A stretch of DNA of 64,000 nucleotides from OLB23 sp965230965 (lineage in GTDB: Bacteria > Patescibacteriota > Microgenomatia > UBA1406 > HO2-37-13b), in the NCBI GenBank assembly GCA_965230965.1, contig OZ246401.1:874476-938475 (forward strand), given 5' to 3'. Below the pieces are notes generated by a model. The model was not told where the DNA came from, made no database searches, and saw nothing but the letters and a program-made list of their open reading frames with translations. The position numbers and the translations under genes were made by a program. Positions 16,800-26,400 of the stretch are shown here, piece by piece. Position 1 is the first letter of the stretch. Each line of letters starts with the position of its first letter.

Positions 16800-18375
16800 T
16801 GTTTCTCTTGAAAATTAAAATATCCTCAGAAGTATATGCTTTTTCGAAGTATTTGTACAGCTCGCCTTGTGTATCTTGCTTTACGTTGATTGCTTCCCAT
16901 ACTGCATCATTTTTTTGCATAACGATCCAGCGCGCATATTTTTCAGGCTGATACAAAGACTCCTCCCAATAGGGTTTATTACCAATATAGATAGTATTTT
17001 GCATAGGGATACCGCTTCTTACAATACTTACTGTACGTGCATAATCATCAAGTAAGACAAGACCATAATCATAATGATCTCGAATCCAGCCTTCGGCATC
17101 TGGTCTTTTTGCATGAGAGAGACCGTCTATGCCATCAGCGAGTGAAATTACTTTCGAATATCCTATTTGATAAAGGGCAAGCTGTGCTACCAGAATAAGT
17201 GAAAGAACAAGTTTTCCTTGTGATGATACCTTGTAGAAAATATAGCCAAAAAAGTAGGCAATAAGCGGTATGGCCATAACGCCATAACGAACATTGAAGA
17301 GGCGCCATTCAAAATCAACCGGTGTGAGGTGTGGAATAAAGATAACTGATTGGCCCAAGAAAAGCGTGACAACATTAAAAATAAAAGGAACAGCAAGAAT
17401 CATCGTAACAATGAAGCGGTGCTTTTCGTTTTTATTACGCAAATATAGTATGAGGCCTACAAGCGAGGTTAGTATGATGAAGACGCCTGCATTACTCATT
17501 GTCGTGACGAAGTAATATGCAAGTGAAATCGGAAGGTCGTGAAATCCTGGTAGCTCGCCTCGTGCATGCCAGTTCTCTTGCTGAGTTTTTGCTGAAAATT
17601 GACTGTTCGTAAAGTAGAAGGCGTTGCCTAAAATAAGCTGGTCCCACATCATCCAAAGTAGAATGCCAAAAAAAGCTAGGGTACAAAAAAGGAATAGCTT
17701 TCCTTCCATCTCTCTCCATTTGGATTTTTTTCGTGCATATAAAAGGAATATGGCAAATGCTTGAAAGACTGCAAGAAACCAGCCATCATAACGTGATAGC
17801 GATGCAAAAAAAGTAAATCCAGCCGATATAATAAGCGCAAGAATATTACTATCATCCAGAACATATTTAATAAAATAATAGCTTGAAAGTACAAAAAACA
17901 TGATTAAAACCATTTCTGTCATTGGCGTTGACTGAAGATATAGAATATTCGGATTCATCATGAAGACGAGTGTTGCAATAAAACCTGCAAGTTTATTTTT
18001 TGTGATAAGAAGAGTTGATTTATACAGATAGATTGTCGCAATAACAAAAGCCGCACCAGATACAATCGAGCCTGCCAGACCAGTACGCCAAAGAGGATTA
18101 AAGGTAACAAACGGTATAAGCAAAATATGTGGAATAGGAAGCCAAATACCTCCAAGCTGAGCAACGCCAGGTGTTATGCTGTCTATAACTCTTTTGGCGA
18201 TGTTTAAATGTGATTCTGCATCGCCATAAAGAACAATGTAATCATGCACAAAAGAGTACATTGTTGCGGCAAGGGAAAATAAAATAGCAAGTAACCCAAT
18301 AGAGGTAGTATCAATTGCCTGCAAGAAGCGGTTTTTTACCTTTTCCAATACCGACAGCGAAATATTAAGCTTCAT
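16783..18375 (-). CDS. GT-C type membrane glycosyltransferase
   Basis: Integral membrane protein of 530 residues with about eleven hydrophobic helices. The first outer loop has LYGDAESHLN, an acidic D-x-E pair where GT-C enzymes such as STT3 and PMT relatives place their catalytic carboxylates. A soluble C-terminal part of about 110 residues contains conserved-looking aromatic positions. It overlaps its neighbours on both sides (11 and 17 bases), so it is translated with the upstream membrane protein and the downstream glycosidase-like protein. Polyprenyl-phosphate sugar is the likely donor; acceptor is unknown. Confidence 0.7.
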   Translation of the reverse strand: MKLNISLSVLEKVKNRFLQAIDTTSIGLLAILFSLAATMYSFVHDYIVLYGDAESHLNIAKRVIDSITPGVAQLGGIWLPIPHILLIPFVTFNPLWRTGLAGSIVSGAAFVIATIYLYKSTLLITKNKLAGFIATLVFMMNPNILYLQSTPMTEMVLIMFFVLSSYYFIKYVLDDSNILALIISAGFTFFASLSRYDGWFLAVFQAFAIFLLYARKKSKWREMEGKLFLFCTLAFFGILLWMMWDQLILGNAFYFTNSQFSAKTQQENWHARGELPGFHDLPISLAYYFVTTMSNAGVFIILTSLVGLILYLRNKNEKHRFIVTMILAVPFIFNVVTLFLGQSVIFIPHLTPVDFEWRLFNVRYGVMAIPLIAYFFGYIFYKVSSQGKLVLSLILVAQLALYQIGYSKVISLADGIDGLSHAKRPDAEGWIRDHYDYGLVLLDDYARTVSIVRSGIPMQNTIYIGNKPYWEESLYQPEKYARWIVMQKNDAVWEAINVKQDTQGELYKYFEKAYTSEDILIFKRNNVAAQ

Positions 18376-19909
18376 GTTTTTCTACAGGTGCAAGAAAAAT
18401 AATAATTGCTGCGATGATCCCTAGTGCAATCAAAATGCTCATGAAAAAATTTGGCAGAGTTATTTTATCAGCATAGAAATAGTTGTATACAAAGCTACTC
18501 GATTTATTATCAAGAAGATACTGAAGGTTTAGGAAAAAGTTGTAATTTAAGCCAAAGAAATCTGCCTCAACTTTTGGCGGAACCTGATTTGTCGTTAATG
18601 CGCCGAGTAGAGCTACCATCGCGGAAATCACAAAAAGTACATAAGTGAGCAATCGTGAAAAAATAGGCGCTCTATTTTTATAGAGCCAAAAGGCTATAAA
18701 TGATGACCCGATGGCCATTGTTGGAATTAAATAGCGTGGTCCGTATGCCCAACCTCCCCATGGGTCTCCCCAACTTCCATATAAAAACAAGTTCACAAAG
18801 ACAATACTCAGAAGGAAAAATATATGTGTTTCGACACCCTTCTTAATTTTCTTAAGTACGCCAAGAATTGCGAGGTAAAAAATTGGTGAAAAAATAAACA
18901 ATCCTCGATCGGGCGAGAATGTGAGAATCGAAAATCCACGGGGTAAGTTTTCTTCCTTAAAGAATACTTCTGATGATTTTGCATTTGCAAGTTCCTCAAT
19001 CTTCTTTTCAGCTTTTATTTTTTTGTCTGCAGCTCGGGTTTCTCTAACTTTATCAAAACCAATCAAGCTTCCACTTAAACGAGTCCAGCTATCAAAATGT
19101 ACAAAATTGTAGTAACCATGCAATCCGACCAAAGCGAAAAAGAATACTGAAGCTATTAATGCAGGGAGATGTGGTGTAAGCGTGAGATTTTTTTTATTAT
19201 GATCAATTTTTATCGATGAGTATAAAAGATATCCAATAATTGGTGCCATCAACAATATATTTGGGTAATCCAAAAAGATTGCAAGGCCGTATGCAATCCA
19301 TACATATGAGGCATAAAGCCACTTCATTTTTTTTGCTAGTGTGTATTCATAGGCGGCCAAAAATGCAGACAGGATAAAAAATGTTGTTATGTGGTGTTGG
19401 TAGAGTGTTATTGCATAGTTCCATGACGTTGATGCAAAGCCAAATATTAGTGCCGCAAGTACGGAGAAGAAAACTGATACACCAAAAATTCTTCTCGAAT
19501 ATATATAGATAAGCAGTAAATTAAGAGTCGCAAATATAGAAACAGTAAAAAAGGATGCTACCTGAGGTATGTTATAAAGTTTTCCTACGAAGTAAAGTGG
19601 TAGTGCTAGTACAGAAACGCCTGGTGCAAAAAATATATAAAATTTGTCTTTGTAGAATCCCACATCGGGGTCTGCCACAGTAGCAAGTTGTTCATTGAGG
19701 GCAAATGTTCCCCTTTCAGCCAGTGAATAGGTAAGCACGTAGCGACCTCTCTCTGGTGAGAGCTCAAGTGGTTTTGTCGCTATGTCAAGATTACCTTTTA
19801 CATTCATCATGTCGATATTGCCATATACACCACGGATTGTTACTGCATAAAGTGACAAACCTAAGATTGTAAGGAAAATAATAGCGGCTATATTTTTCAC
19901 GTTTTTCAT
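18365..19909 (-). CDS. GT-C-like polytopic membrane protein
   Basis: Membrane protein of 514 residues with many helices and the signature WGGWAYGPRYLIP in a late loop, a motif seen in GT39-like and other predicted membrane sugar transferases. A charged loop around residues 290-330 interrupts the helices. I place the start at ATG 19909, where it overlaps the preceding stop as ATGA; the longer frame adds 19 residues lying inside the upstream gene. It sits in the glycan operon between a GT4 and another GT-C enzyme. Activity is unproven, and the first-loop acidic motif is less clear than in its neighbour. Confidence 0.65.
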   Translation of the reverse strand: MKNVKNIAAIIFLTILGLSLYAVTIRGVYGNIDMMNVKGNLDIATKPLELSPERGRYVLTYSLAERGTFALNEQLATVADPDVGFYKDKFYIFFAPGVSVLALPLYFVGKLYNIPQVASFFTVSIFATLNLLLIYIYSRRIFGVSVFFSVLAALIFGFASTSWNYAITLYQHHITTFFILSAFLAAYEYTLAKKMKWLYASYVWIAYGLAIFLDYPNILLMAPIIGYLLYSSIKIDHNKKNLTLTPHLPALIASVFFFALVGLHGYYNFVHFDSWTRLSGSLIGFDKVRETRAADKKIKAEKKIEELANAKSSEVFFKEENLPRGFSILTFSPDRGLFIFSPIFYLAILGVLKKIKKGVETHIFFLLSIVFVNLFLYGSWGDPWGGWAYGPRYLIPTMAIGSSFIAFWLYKNRAPIFSRLLTYVLFVISAMVALLGALTTNQVPPKVEADFFGLNYNFFLNLQYLLDNKSSSFVYNYFYADKITLPNFFMSILIALGIIAAIIIFLAPVEKHEA

Positions 19910-21102
19910 ATGTTTGCGAGTGAGGTTGTATATAACGTTCCCATTTTTTTTGCTGTACTTTCCCAAGAATCTTTAAGTCCAAAATCAATATTCTTTTTTT
20001 TCATAGCAGTAATTTCTTTAGAGTTCATGTGATCTAATATATAGTTTACTTTTTTTTGCAGCGTCTCGCTGTCAAATGTGTCGACGAGATATCCGTTTAC
20101 CCCATCTTTAATAAGAAGTGGTAAAGCTGTATTGTTTGCAACAACACAAACCAGGCCTTGACTCATGCCTTCGTGCACCACGTTACAAAAACTTTCCCAA
20201 ATTGCCATATGTACCATAAGTTGGGCATGTTTAATAACATAGTATTTATCTACACCGTGGAATGTTCCGGCAAAAATCAATCTCTTTTCAACGCCAAGTT
20301 TTTTTGCAAGGGCAATCAGGGATTTTTTATATGATTCTTCAACCATTGGCCCCACAATAACAAAATTAATATTCTTTGGAATGTATGGCAGTGCTTTTAT
20401 TGTGGTTTCGTAATTTTTTATTTCATAAATGCGACCAATTTGAAGAATGTATGATCCAAATGATTTCACAGTTTTTTTAATTTTCGCTGACGCTTTTTTA
20501 TCTATATCTTCATATGCCTCATTCTCAATGCCATTTGAGATAACAGAAATTAGCGATGGCTTAATTCCCATCTTTATCATTTCTTTTTTCTCCCATGCTG
20601 ATACGGCACGGACATCATCAACAATTGCATTAATTAGTGGCGTGCCAAGGAATTTATTGTATGTTTGTTTTATTAACTTTTGCAGTGGACTATAAATGTC
20701 CCAAGTTGGATTATAGCCGCCATGCGGTGTAAGAATAAGAGCGAATTTTTTCTTTCCCATTATTTTTAATAAAAAAGCATGTAATAAAAGTTGGAAGTGT
20801 GGGAATATATCAAAATTGTGTAGACATACAACGTCAGTATGTGACCAATCTATCTTTGGCCAGTAACCAAAGGTCAAAAATGGATACCGCTTCACATGAA
20901 GTCCATTAACCATATCCTCATCATCAAGAGCATTTTTTTGAGTATAAATGTCCTTAGATGTATGAATGGTAATATTCCAACCTTTTTCTGCAAGAAACTT
21001 GTATGTCTCTTTTATATTAGTTTCGATACCTGCCGTAACAGGATAAAAATACTTGGTAATAACTTCGACGCGAAGTGGATTTTTCATATTTACTTTTGAC
21101 AT
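19906..21102 (-). CDS. GT4 family glycosyltransferase (GT-B fold)
   Basis: Cytosolic or membrane-associated enzyme of 398 residues that transfers a sugar from a nucleotide donor. The N-terminal domain has the Gly-rich loop PVTAGIETN. The C-terminal donor domain has SYILQIGRIYEIKNYE and the region IWESFCNVVHEGMSQG, where the E-x7-E pattern of GT4 enzymes is expected. It overlaps the next gene as ATGA and the preceding methyltransferase by 13 bases. It presumably adds one residue to the lipid-linked glycan built by this gene set. Confidence 0.85.
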   Translation of the reverse strand: MSKVNMKNPLRVEVITKYFYPVTAGIETNIKETYKFLAEKGWNITIHTSKDIYTQKNALDDEDMVNGLHVKRYPFLTFGYWPKIDWSHTDVVCLHNFDIFPHFQLLLHAFLLKIMGKKKFALILTPHGGYNPTWDIYSPLQKLIKQTYNKFLGTPLINAIVDDVRAVSAWEKKEMIKMGIKPSLISVISNGIENEAYEDIDKKASAKIKKTVKSFGSYILQIGRIYEIKNYETTIKALPYIPKNINFVIVGPMVEESYKKSLIALAKKLGVEKRLIFAGTFHGVDKYYVIKHAQLMVHMAIWESFCNVVHEGMSQGLVCVVANNTALPLLIKDGVNGYLVDTFDSETLQKKVNYILDHMNSKEITAMKKKNIDFGLKDSWESTAKKMGTLYTTSLANI

Positions 21103-21794
21103 ACAGCAGCAACTACTATCGGAAAACGACTGTCCTTATAATCAAGCTCTTCTTTTGTTAGATCCTGCACAGCCATTCCTGTCCAAAATGCTTGACCCGT
21201 CAATACATTTCCAAACGCTTCTGTAGTAATACTGCTTTTCTTGAAGTGTTTTTCAAGCATGTAAGGGATAGACTTGGTTGTATATCTCCAAAATCCTGAG
21301 CCATTTTCAATGAACGGTCCCATGGTAGATGCCGTAAGAAGAAGATATCCACCCGGCTTAAGTATTCTGTAAAGATGAGCAATTGCCTTTTCATGTTCAG
21401 GAATAAGGCCGATTGTATGAGTGATTATCAATGTGTCATAAGTATTATCAGGAATGTTTTTTGCATTGGCAAGATCGGCATAAATATTTGCTTGCGTATT
21501 GCTTGTATCAACATCGACAGCATCATATGAAGTAACTCGATCCTCTCCGTATTTGATTGTGTATGCGCTGTCATGAACTTCTAGACAATGACCTTTGATG
21601 AATTTCTTGTTTTTCTCAAGAAATGACTCTATGTAGTATCGATCAATAGGTAGTCCTCGATCAAAACCAAAAACACTACTCATAGGTTGTAGTGAATTCT
21701 TTGGATCTGAAAAAAGCTTATATCCACTTCGTGGTTTAATAGTTCGCATAACGACTCCTCTGATTTTAAAAAGTAAAGATAGTAAAGGGTTCAT
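21090..21794 (-). CDS. SAM-dependent methyltransferase
   Basis: A 234-residue methyltransferase. Motif I is weak (CLEVHDSAYTIKYG), but the acidic Asp of SYDAVDVDTS, the IPDNTYDTLIITHTI strand and RILKPGGYLLLTA are typical of the Methyltransf_11 group. The N-terminus is hydrophobic and basic, perhaps for membrane contact. It is embedded in the glycan operon between a polysaccharide deacetylase and a GT4, overlapping the latter by 13 bases, so a sugar or carrier methylation is likely. The loss of the usual E/D-x-G-x-G pattern is worth noting. Confidence 0.7.
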   Translation of the reverse strand: MNPLLSLLFKIRGVVMRTIKPRSGYKLFSDPKNSLQPMSSVFGFDRGLPIDRYYIESFLEKNKKFIKGHCLEVHDSAYTIKYGEDRVTSYDAVDVDTSNTQANIYADLANAKNIPDNTYDTLIITHTIGLIPEHEKAIAHLYRILKPGGYLLLTASTMGPFIENGSGFWRYTTKSIPYMLEKHFKKSSITTEAFGNVLTGQAFWTGMAVQDLTKEELDYKDSRFPIVVAAVCQK

Positions 21795-21797
21795 AGT

Positions 21798-22595
21798 TTA
21801 AAGATTAATTTTTAACTGCTGACGTGCAAACTTTCTAAACATAATTGATAATGGCTGCGTAGTCATGAGAACTTCAGTTGGGCTGTGTGTGCCATCAATA
21901 CCAACTCTCGGTATTGCGTAATGGTTCGTTTTTCTAGATACGATGTCGTCGTCCATAGAAAATGCAAGCGTGTATTTAGATTTTTTAGCTAAGCTAGCAA
22001 TTTTTTTTGTATATCTTCCTTTTGGGTACGCAAGATAGTAAACATCTTTACCCGTTGTTTTTTTAATCATTTTTTTGGAATCTGCGATTTCATATGTTAT
22101 GTCAGTTTTTTTATCGAGCATATCTGCATGGGTCATTGTGTGAGAACCGATATTCCAACCCATATTCATAATCTTTTTAATTTCATTCATTGACAAGAGA
22201 GGTAAATTATTCTCTATTTCTTCTCTATTAGCTTTTTTTGTATCCCCTATTAAAAAAACCGTAGGCTTAATATTTTTTTCTTTCAAGATTTTTGCTACAT
22301 TCGTAATATTTTTATAACCATCATCAAAGGTAAGTAAGATTGCTGGACGCTCAAACTTAATCGATTCTTTTAAATAATTTTCAAAATCATCCATACTGAT
22401 GAACATATAATATTTTTCTAACAATCCAACATGTTTTAGAAAATCTTTTTGTTTTGTACTAAAGCGCCACCCATCATTACTGATACTGTGATAGCAGAGG
22501 ATAGTAACATCTGGCTTTTGCACGAAGCCAAGAATGCTAGGAATGCCCAGTATGAAATATGCGACTCTTCTTGTGTAGATTAATCCTTTATTCAT
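21798..22595 (-). CDS. Polysaccharide deacetylase (NodB-like)
   Basis: Enzyme of 265 residues removing N-acetyl groups from sugars. The metal site is clear: TFDDGYKN carries the Asp pair, and IGSHTMTHADM carries the H-x3-H motif. A hydrophobic N-terminus (VAYFILGIPSILGF) may anchor it. It is separated by two bases from the methyltransferase and overlaps the GT2 gene by four bases, so it acts on the same glycan. A second deacetylase with its own promoter lies at 38110-38928. Confidence 0.85.
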   Translation of the reverse strand: MNKGLIYTRRVAYFILGIPSILGFVQKPDVTILCYHSISNDGWRFSTKQKDFLKHVGLLEKYYMFISMDDFENYLKESIKFERPAILLTFDDGYKNITNVAKILKEKNIKPTVFLIGDTKKANREEIENNLPLLSMNEIKKIMNMGWNIGSHTMTHADMLDKKTDITYEIADSKKMIKKTTGKDVYYLAYPKGRYTKKIASLAKKSKYTLAFSMDDDIVSRKTNHYAIPRVGIDGTHSPTEVLMTTQPLSIMFRKFARQQLKINL

Positions 22596-23497
22596 ATTGA
22601 TACGTGTGCCTCTTTTGAACTTTTAGCAACTTCCCAGTAGTGTGTATTTTCAAGAGGAGTAAATAGGGATACTATTTTTGACACCAGTACAGTACCTATA
22701 TATAACATAGTCACAAGCGGATTATCGCCAAAAGAGCGAAGTAGCTCTTTAATAGCTAAACCTTGCGGAATCGCATATTGTTCTTTAACAAATTGTTCTC
22801 CAAATATTTTCTTCATTATTTCTTGAGATCTAAAAAATCGTAATGTCTGTAGTCTATGTTCTCGATAATTGCTTGAGGGTTTATAGAAAATTTCAGTATT
22901 TCTTACAAATGCATAACGGAATCCGTGAGTTATCGTATAGAAATATGAATAGGCATCCTCCCCAATACTTGTTGGGAAATCTATTGTTGTGTAGAGGTCT
23001 TTAGAAAATGCTCGGGCAACGCCATAACATGTTAGTACATTTTGACCACGTTTCCATGATTGCACTATGCGAGACTTCATTATAAAACCAGTCATCAAAA
23101 TTCGTTCAAAGTAATTTCTATATGCAACTTCTGTGAGTTTTGTTGAAGTTAAATCTGCTTTTCCATTTATAATTGGCGCAGTAAGCTTTTTAATAAACAA
23201 TGGATCTTGGATATGAGCATCAGCATTTATCACAACGAGCACATCGGTCTCTGCTAACGAGCAGATATGCTGCAATGTTTTTGCTAGTCCTCTTCTTTTT
23301 CTTTGAATGACTATCGAGATGCGTGTGCTATTTAGTTCTTTAACTTTTTGAACTGTTGCATCGGTACTCCCATCTGAAACAACAATAATTTTTTCTACAT
23401 ATCTTCCAATTTGATGCTGCAATAACACATCATTAAGCAAAAGCTGAATGTTTGCTTCTTCGTTGTATGCCGGTATGCCAATCGTTATTTTTTTCAT
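22592..23497 (-). CDS. GT2 family glycosyltransferase
   Basis: GT-A fold enzyme of 301 residues. The start MKKITIGIPAYNEEANI is the nucleotide-binding strand of GT2, VVSDGSTDATV follows, and VLVVINADAHI holds the metal-binding D-x-D. The C-terminal region includes a possible amphipathic or membrane segment (NPLVTMLYIGTVLVSKIV). It overlaps both neighbours by four bases (ATGA junctions), including the giant fusion protein upstream, so the set is tightly co-translated. Confidence 0.85.
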   Translation of the reverse strand: MKKITIGIPAYNEEANIQLLLNDVLLQHQIGRYVEKIIVVSDGSTDATVQKVKELNSTRISIVIQRKRRGLAKTLQHICSLAETDVLVVINADAHIQDPLFIKKLTAPIINGKADLTSTKLTEVAYRNYFERILMTGFIMKSRIVQSWKRGQNVLTCYGVARAFSKDLYTTIDFPTSIGEDAYSYFYTITHGFRYAFVRNTEIFYKPSSNYREHRLQTLRFFRSQEIMKKIFGEQFVKEQYAIPQGLAIKELLRSFGDNPLVTMLYIGTVLVSKIVSLFTPLENTHYWEVAKSSKEAHVSI

Positions 23498-26400
23498 ACT
23501 CTTACATTTGCTCTTTCTAATCTTGTGGCTTTGTTAAATTCATTGTCTTGTTTAATAATCATTTTGTGAAATACGTCATAGAAGTCATCAGCGCTCGCAT
23601 CCCAGCTAAAGTTTTGTGCCCATATAATACTTTCCATTGCCATACGTTCGCGGAGCTTATGATTATGCAACAATTTTCGCGTAGCTATATAAAACGCTTC
23701 GACACTCATTGGTTTTACAAGATAACCTGTTTTTCCATTAACGACAGAATCTCTAAGTCCATCTATATCAGAAGCAACAACAGGTGTACCACATAGATTC
23801 GCTTCGATATTTGTAATACCCCATCCTTCAGCAATTGATGGATGAATAGCAATCCAACTTTTTGCAAGAAGTTTTTCTTTTTCCTTCTCAGATATTTTTC
23901 CTGTAAATGTAACCATGTTACGAACGCGAAGTTTCTCAGAAAGTTGCGTTAGCTTTTTTGTGCTTTCACCATCACCAGCAACAGTTACTTGTAATGTCGG
24001 GAATTCCTCTTTAAGTTTTGCTGCCATTCGAATAAGAACATCGACGTGTTTATATTCTCTGAGTCTTCCAAGATATATCAGTGATGGGTGTGTGGTTTTT
24101 TTAATTAGTGGAGCAATTTCGTTTACGCCGGGGTAGACGATATGTATCGTATTATCTACGCCGTACCCCATTTTTTTCAAAAGTTTTTTAATCGATGGAG
24201 ATATTGTCACAATGTCTATTGCCCTGTACACAGTAGGCATAGCTTTTGTTTCTAGAAAAATAGCTACCTGAGCCAACGGCATAGGCAATTCTTTTTTAAA
24301 CATATCTGCATGCACATGGCAGATCACACTAATGACAGGCTGTTTTACATATAGTGGTGTGAAGAATGGGACGCCTTTTGCTGAGTCGATGACAACATCG
24401 TAATAGTGTTTAAATTTGGTTATATAGTAAATAAATCCCCAGATTGATACCGTAAATAACCCACCATGGCGTACGATTTGGACCCCATCAATAATTTCTG
24501 AAGATGGAAGTTTTCCATCATTTCCACAAAAAAATGTTACGGAGTGGCCCTTTTTTACAAGAGATTTAGCGATATTATGCAGATAATATTCTGCTCCACC
24601 TGCATATTTGTGTCGCACACAGTACCAATTAAAGAATAATATTCGTTGCTTATCATCAGCTGTATCTAAATTTATATTTGAGTTAACAAAAAGACTTAAG
24701 AAATCTTTGATATTCATTTTGACCCATTTACTGTATCGATAACACCCATGCAAAAGCAGCATGAGTACAAGATTAAGTGTCGAAGCAAAAAGTGTGACAT
24801 ACACAATATCCTCAACAGAACTGTGCCAGTTGTAAATTCCAATTATCATCGTGAATGAAGACAACAGTGAGACAACCGGGAATATGTAATGATGTCGAGC
24901 GATGTGATATGTAAGAATTGCACTAGCAACAGTTAACAGCGACATTGCCAACGCGTATGGAGTAATCAATGAGAGGACTGGCAAAACTTTATCGCCGAAT
25001 AATATCGGATTTATAATCGATCCAAGCGGGCCAATAAGTGTGAAAATAATAACAGTAAACAATACTGTTCCTGAGAGTAAAAGATTAAATGTTCTCGCTG
25101 GGTTTCTTTTTGCACCTTCATCTCTACTTACAAATGCAGTCATAAAGTTGGTAAGTATTGATCCAAAGTAGAAGACCATCTTTCCAATAAGGCCAATAAG
25201 CGCATATTCTCCTACTTGAGTAATAGTAAGATAGTGCTTTGTCAACAACACATCCATTGTTAAGAAAAGATTAAGCGACAAAATTGAAAGCATCGAAGAG
25301 GTAAAAAATCTTCGTGGGAATCTATAGTGTGTAGTAACCCCAGAAACTGGAATTTTTTTAATCTTGTAATACACGAGAGCAGCTGAAACAAAGACCGGCA
25401 TAACCGATGAAATTGGAATGACGAGATAAACCAATTCCTCAAATCCAAGATATGCCATGGTAAGACCAAGGACGAGTTTGATAAGAGGTGCACTGATAGT
25501 AACAAGCGCAAGAGAGATGAAGAAGAAGTTCCCCTGCAAGAATCCCTCGTTTAATGTACTAAGTAGTCCAAGGAATAAAATTGGATAGAACATTAAAAGA
25601 GGTAAGACTGTATCGAGTCTAAAGAATATCATCATAAGAGGTATGAGGAGGGTCCATACAACAGCAACAGCTACTGTAATTTGCAGACTTTTTGCATACA
25701 CATTTCTCAGAAAGATTACTCCAGCTTCTTTTCCATATTTTGTAGTGAGAAACGAAATTCTATGAGTAAGCGTTGATGCAAGTGAAAATAAAAGTATAGA
25801 GATTAAGTAAGTAAATGTATTTACAAATGTTAAAAGACCAAAGTTTTCAAAAGAAAGCAACCTTCCCAAAGAAAGATTAAAAAGGAAGTTGAGTAAGTTG
25901 GCTGTCATGTAACCAAGTACCAAAACAGTGCCACTCGAAACAGTGCCGAATGTCCATGTTTTCTTTGTTTCTGCTGCAGGCTTCGTTATCGCTACTTGTA
26001 GTGGTTTTTCTTGCACCGGAATAGCCACTTCTGTTAGAGCCTGTGCGGTGGTATCAAAGTGAAGGCCATGTACTGTCTTGGCCCAGAAATGCGGTTTGTA
26101 CATGAGCTGAATTAATGCTTTCCATGCAGCAAAACTCATTGCCAGCCAGTAGAACGGAACAATGTAAATATATTTAATAAGCTGCCATTGATTTCTTTTT
26201 GCGCACCCGATCATATAGTAATACAGATAGAGGAAGTTACCAAAGACGAGTGAAAGTACTGCCATATAGAGCACTGGCGCAGGGAAGAATTTTTCAATAG
26301 TAATACCCATTGTGGCTCGGAACGTAAAATATAGAATGGTGATGAGCCACATAAATGGGTTGACAAAAAGCGAAAGAATTTTTCCACCAACGGTAAGCTG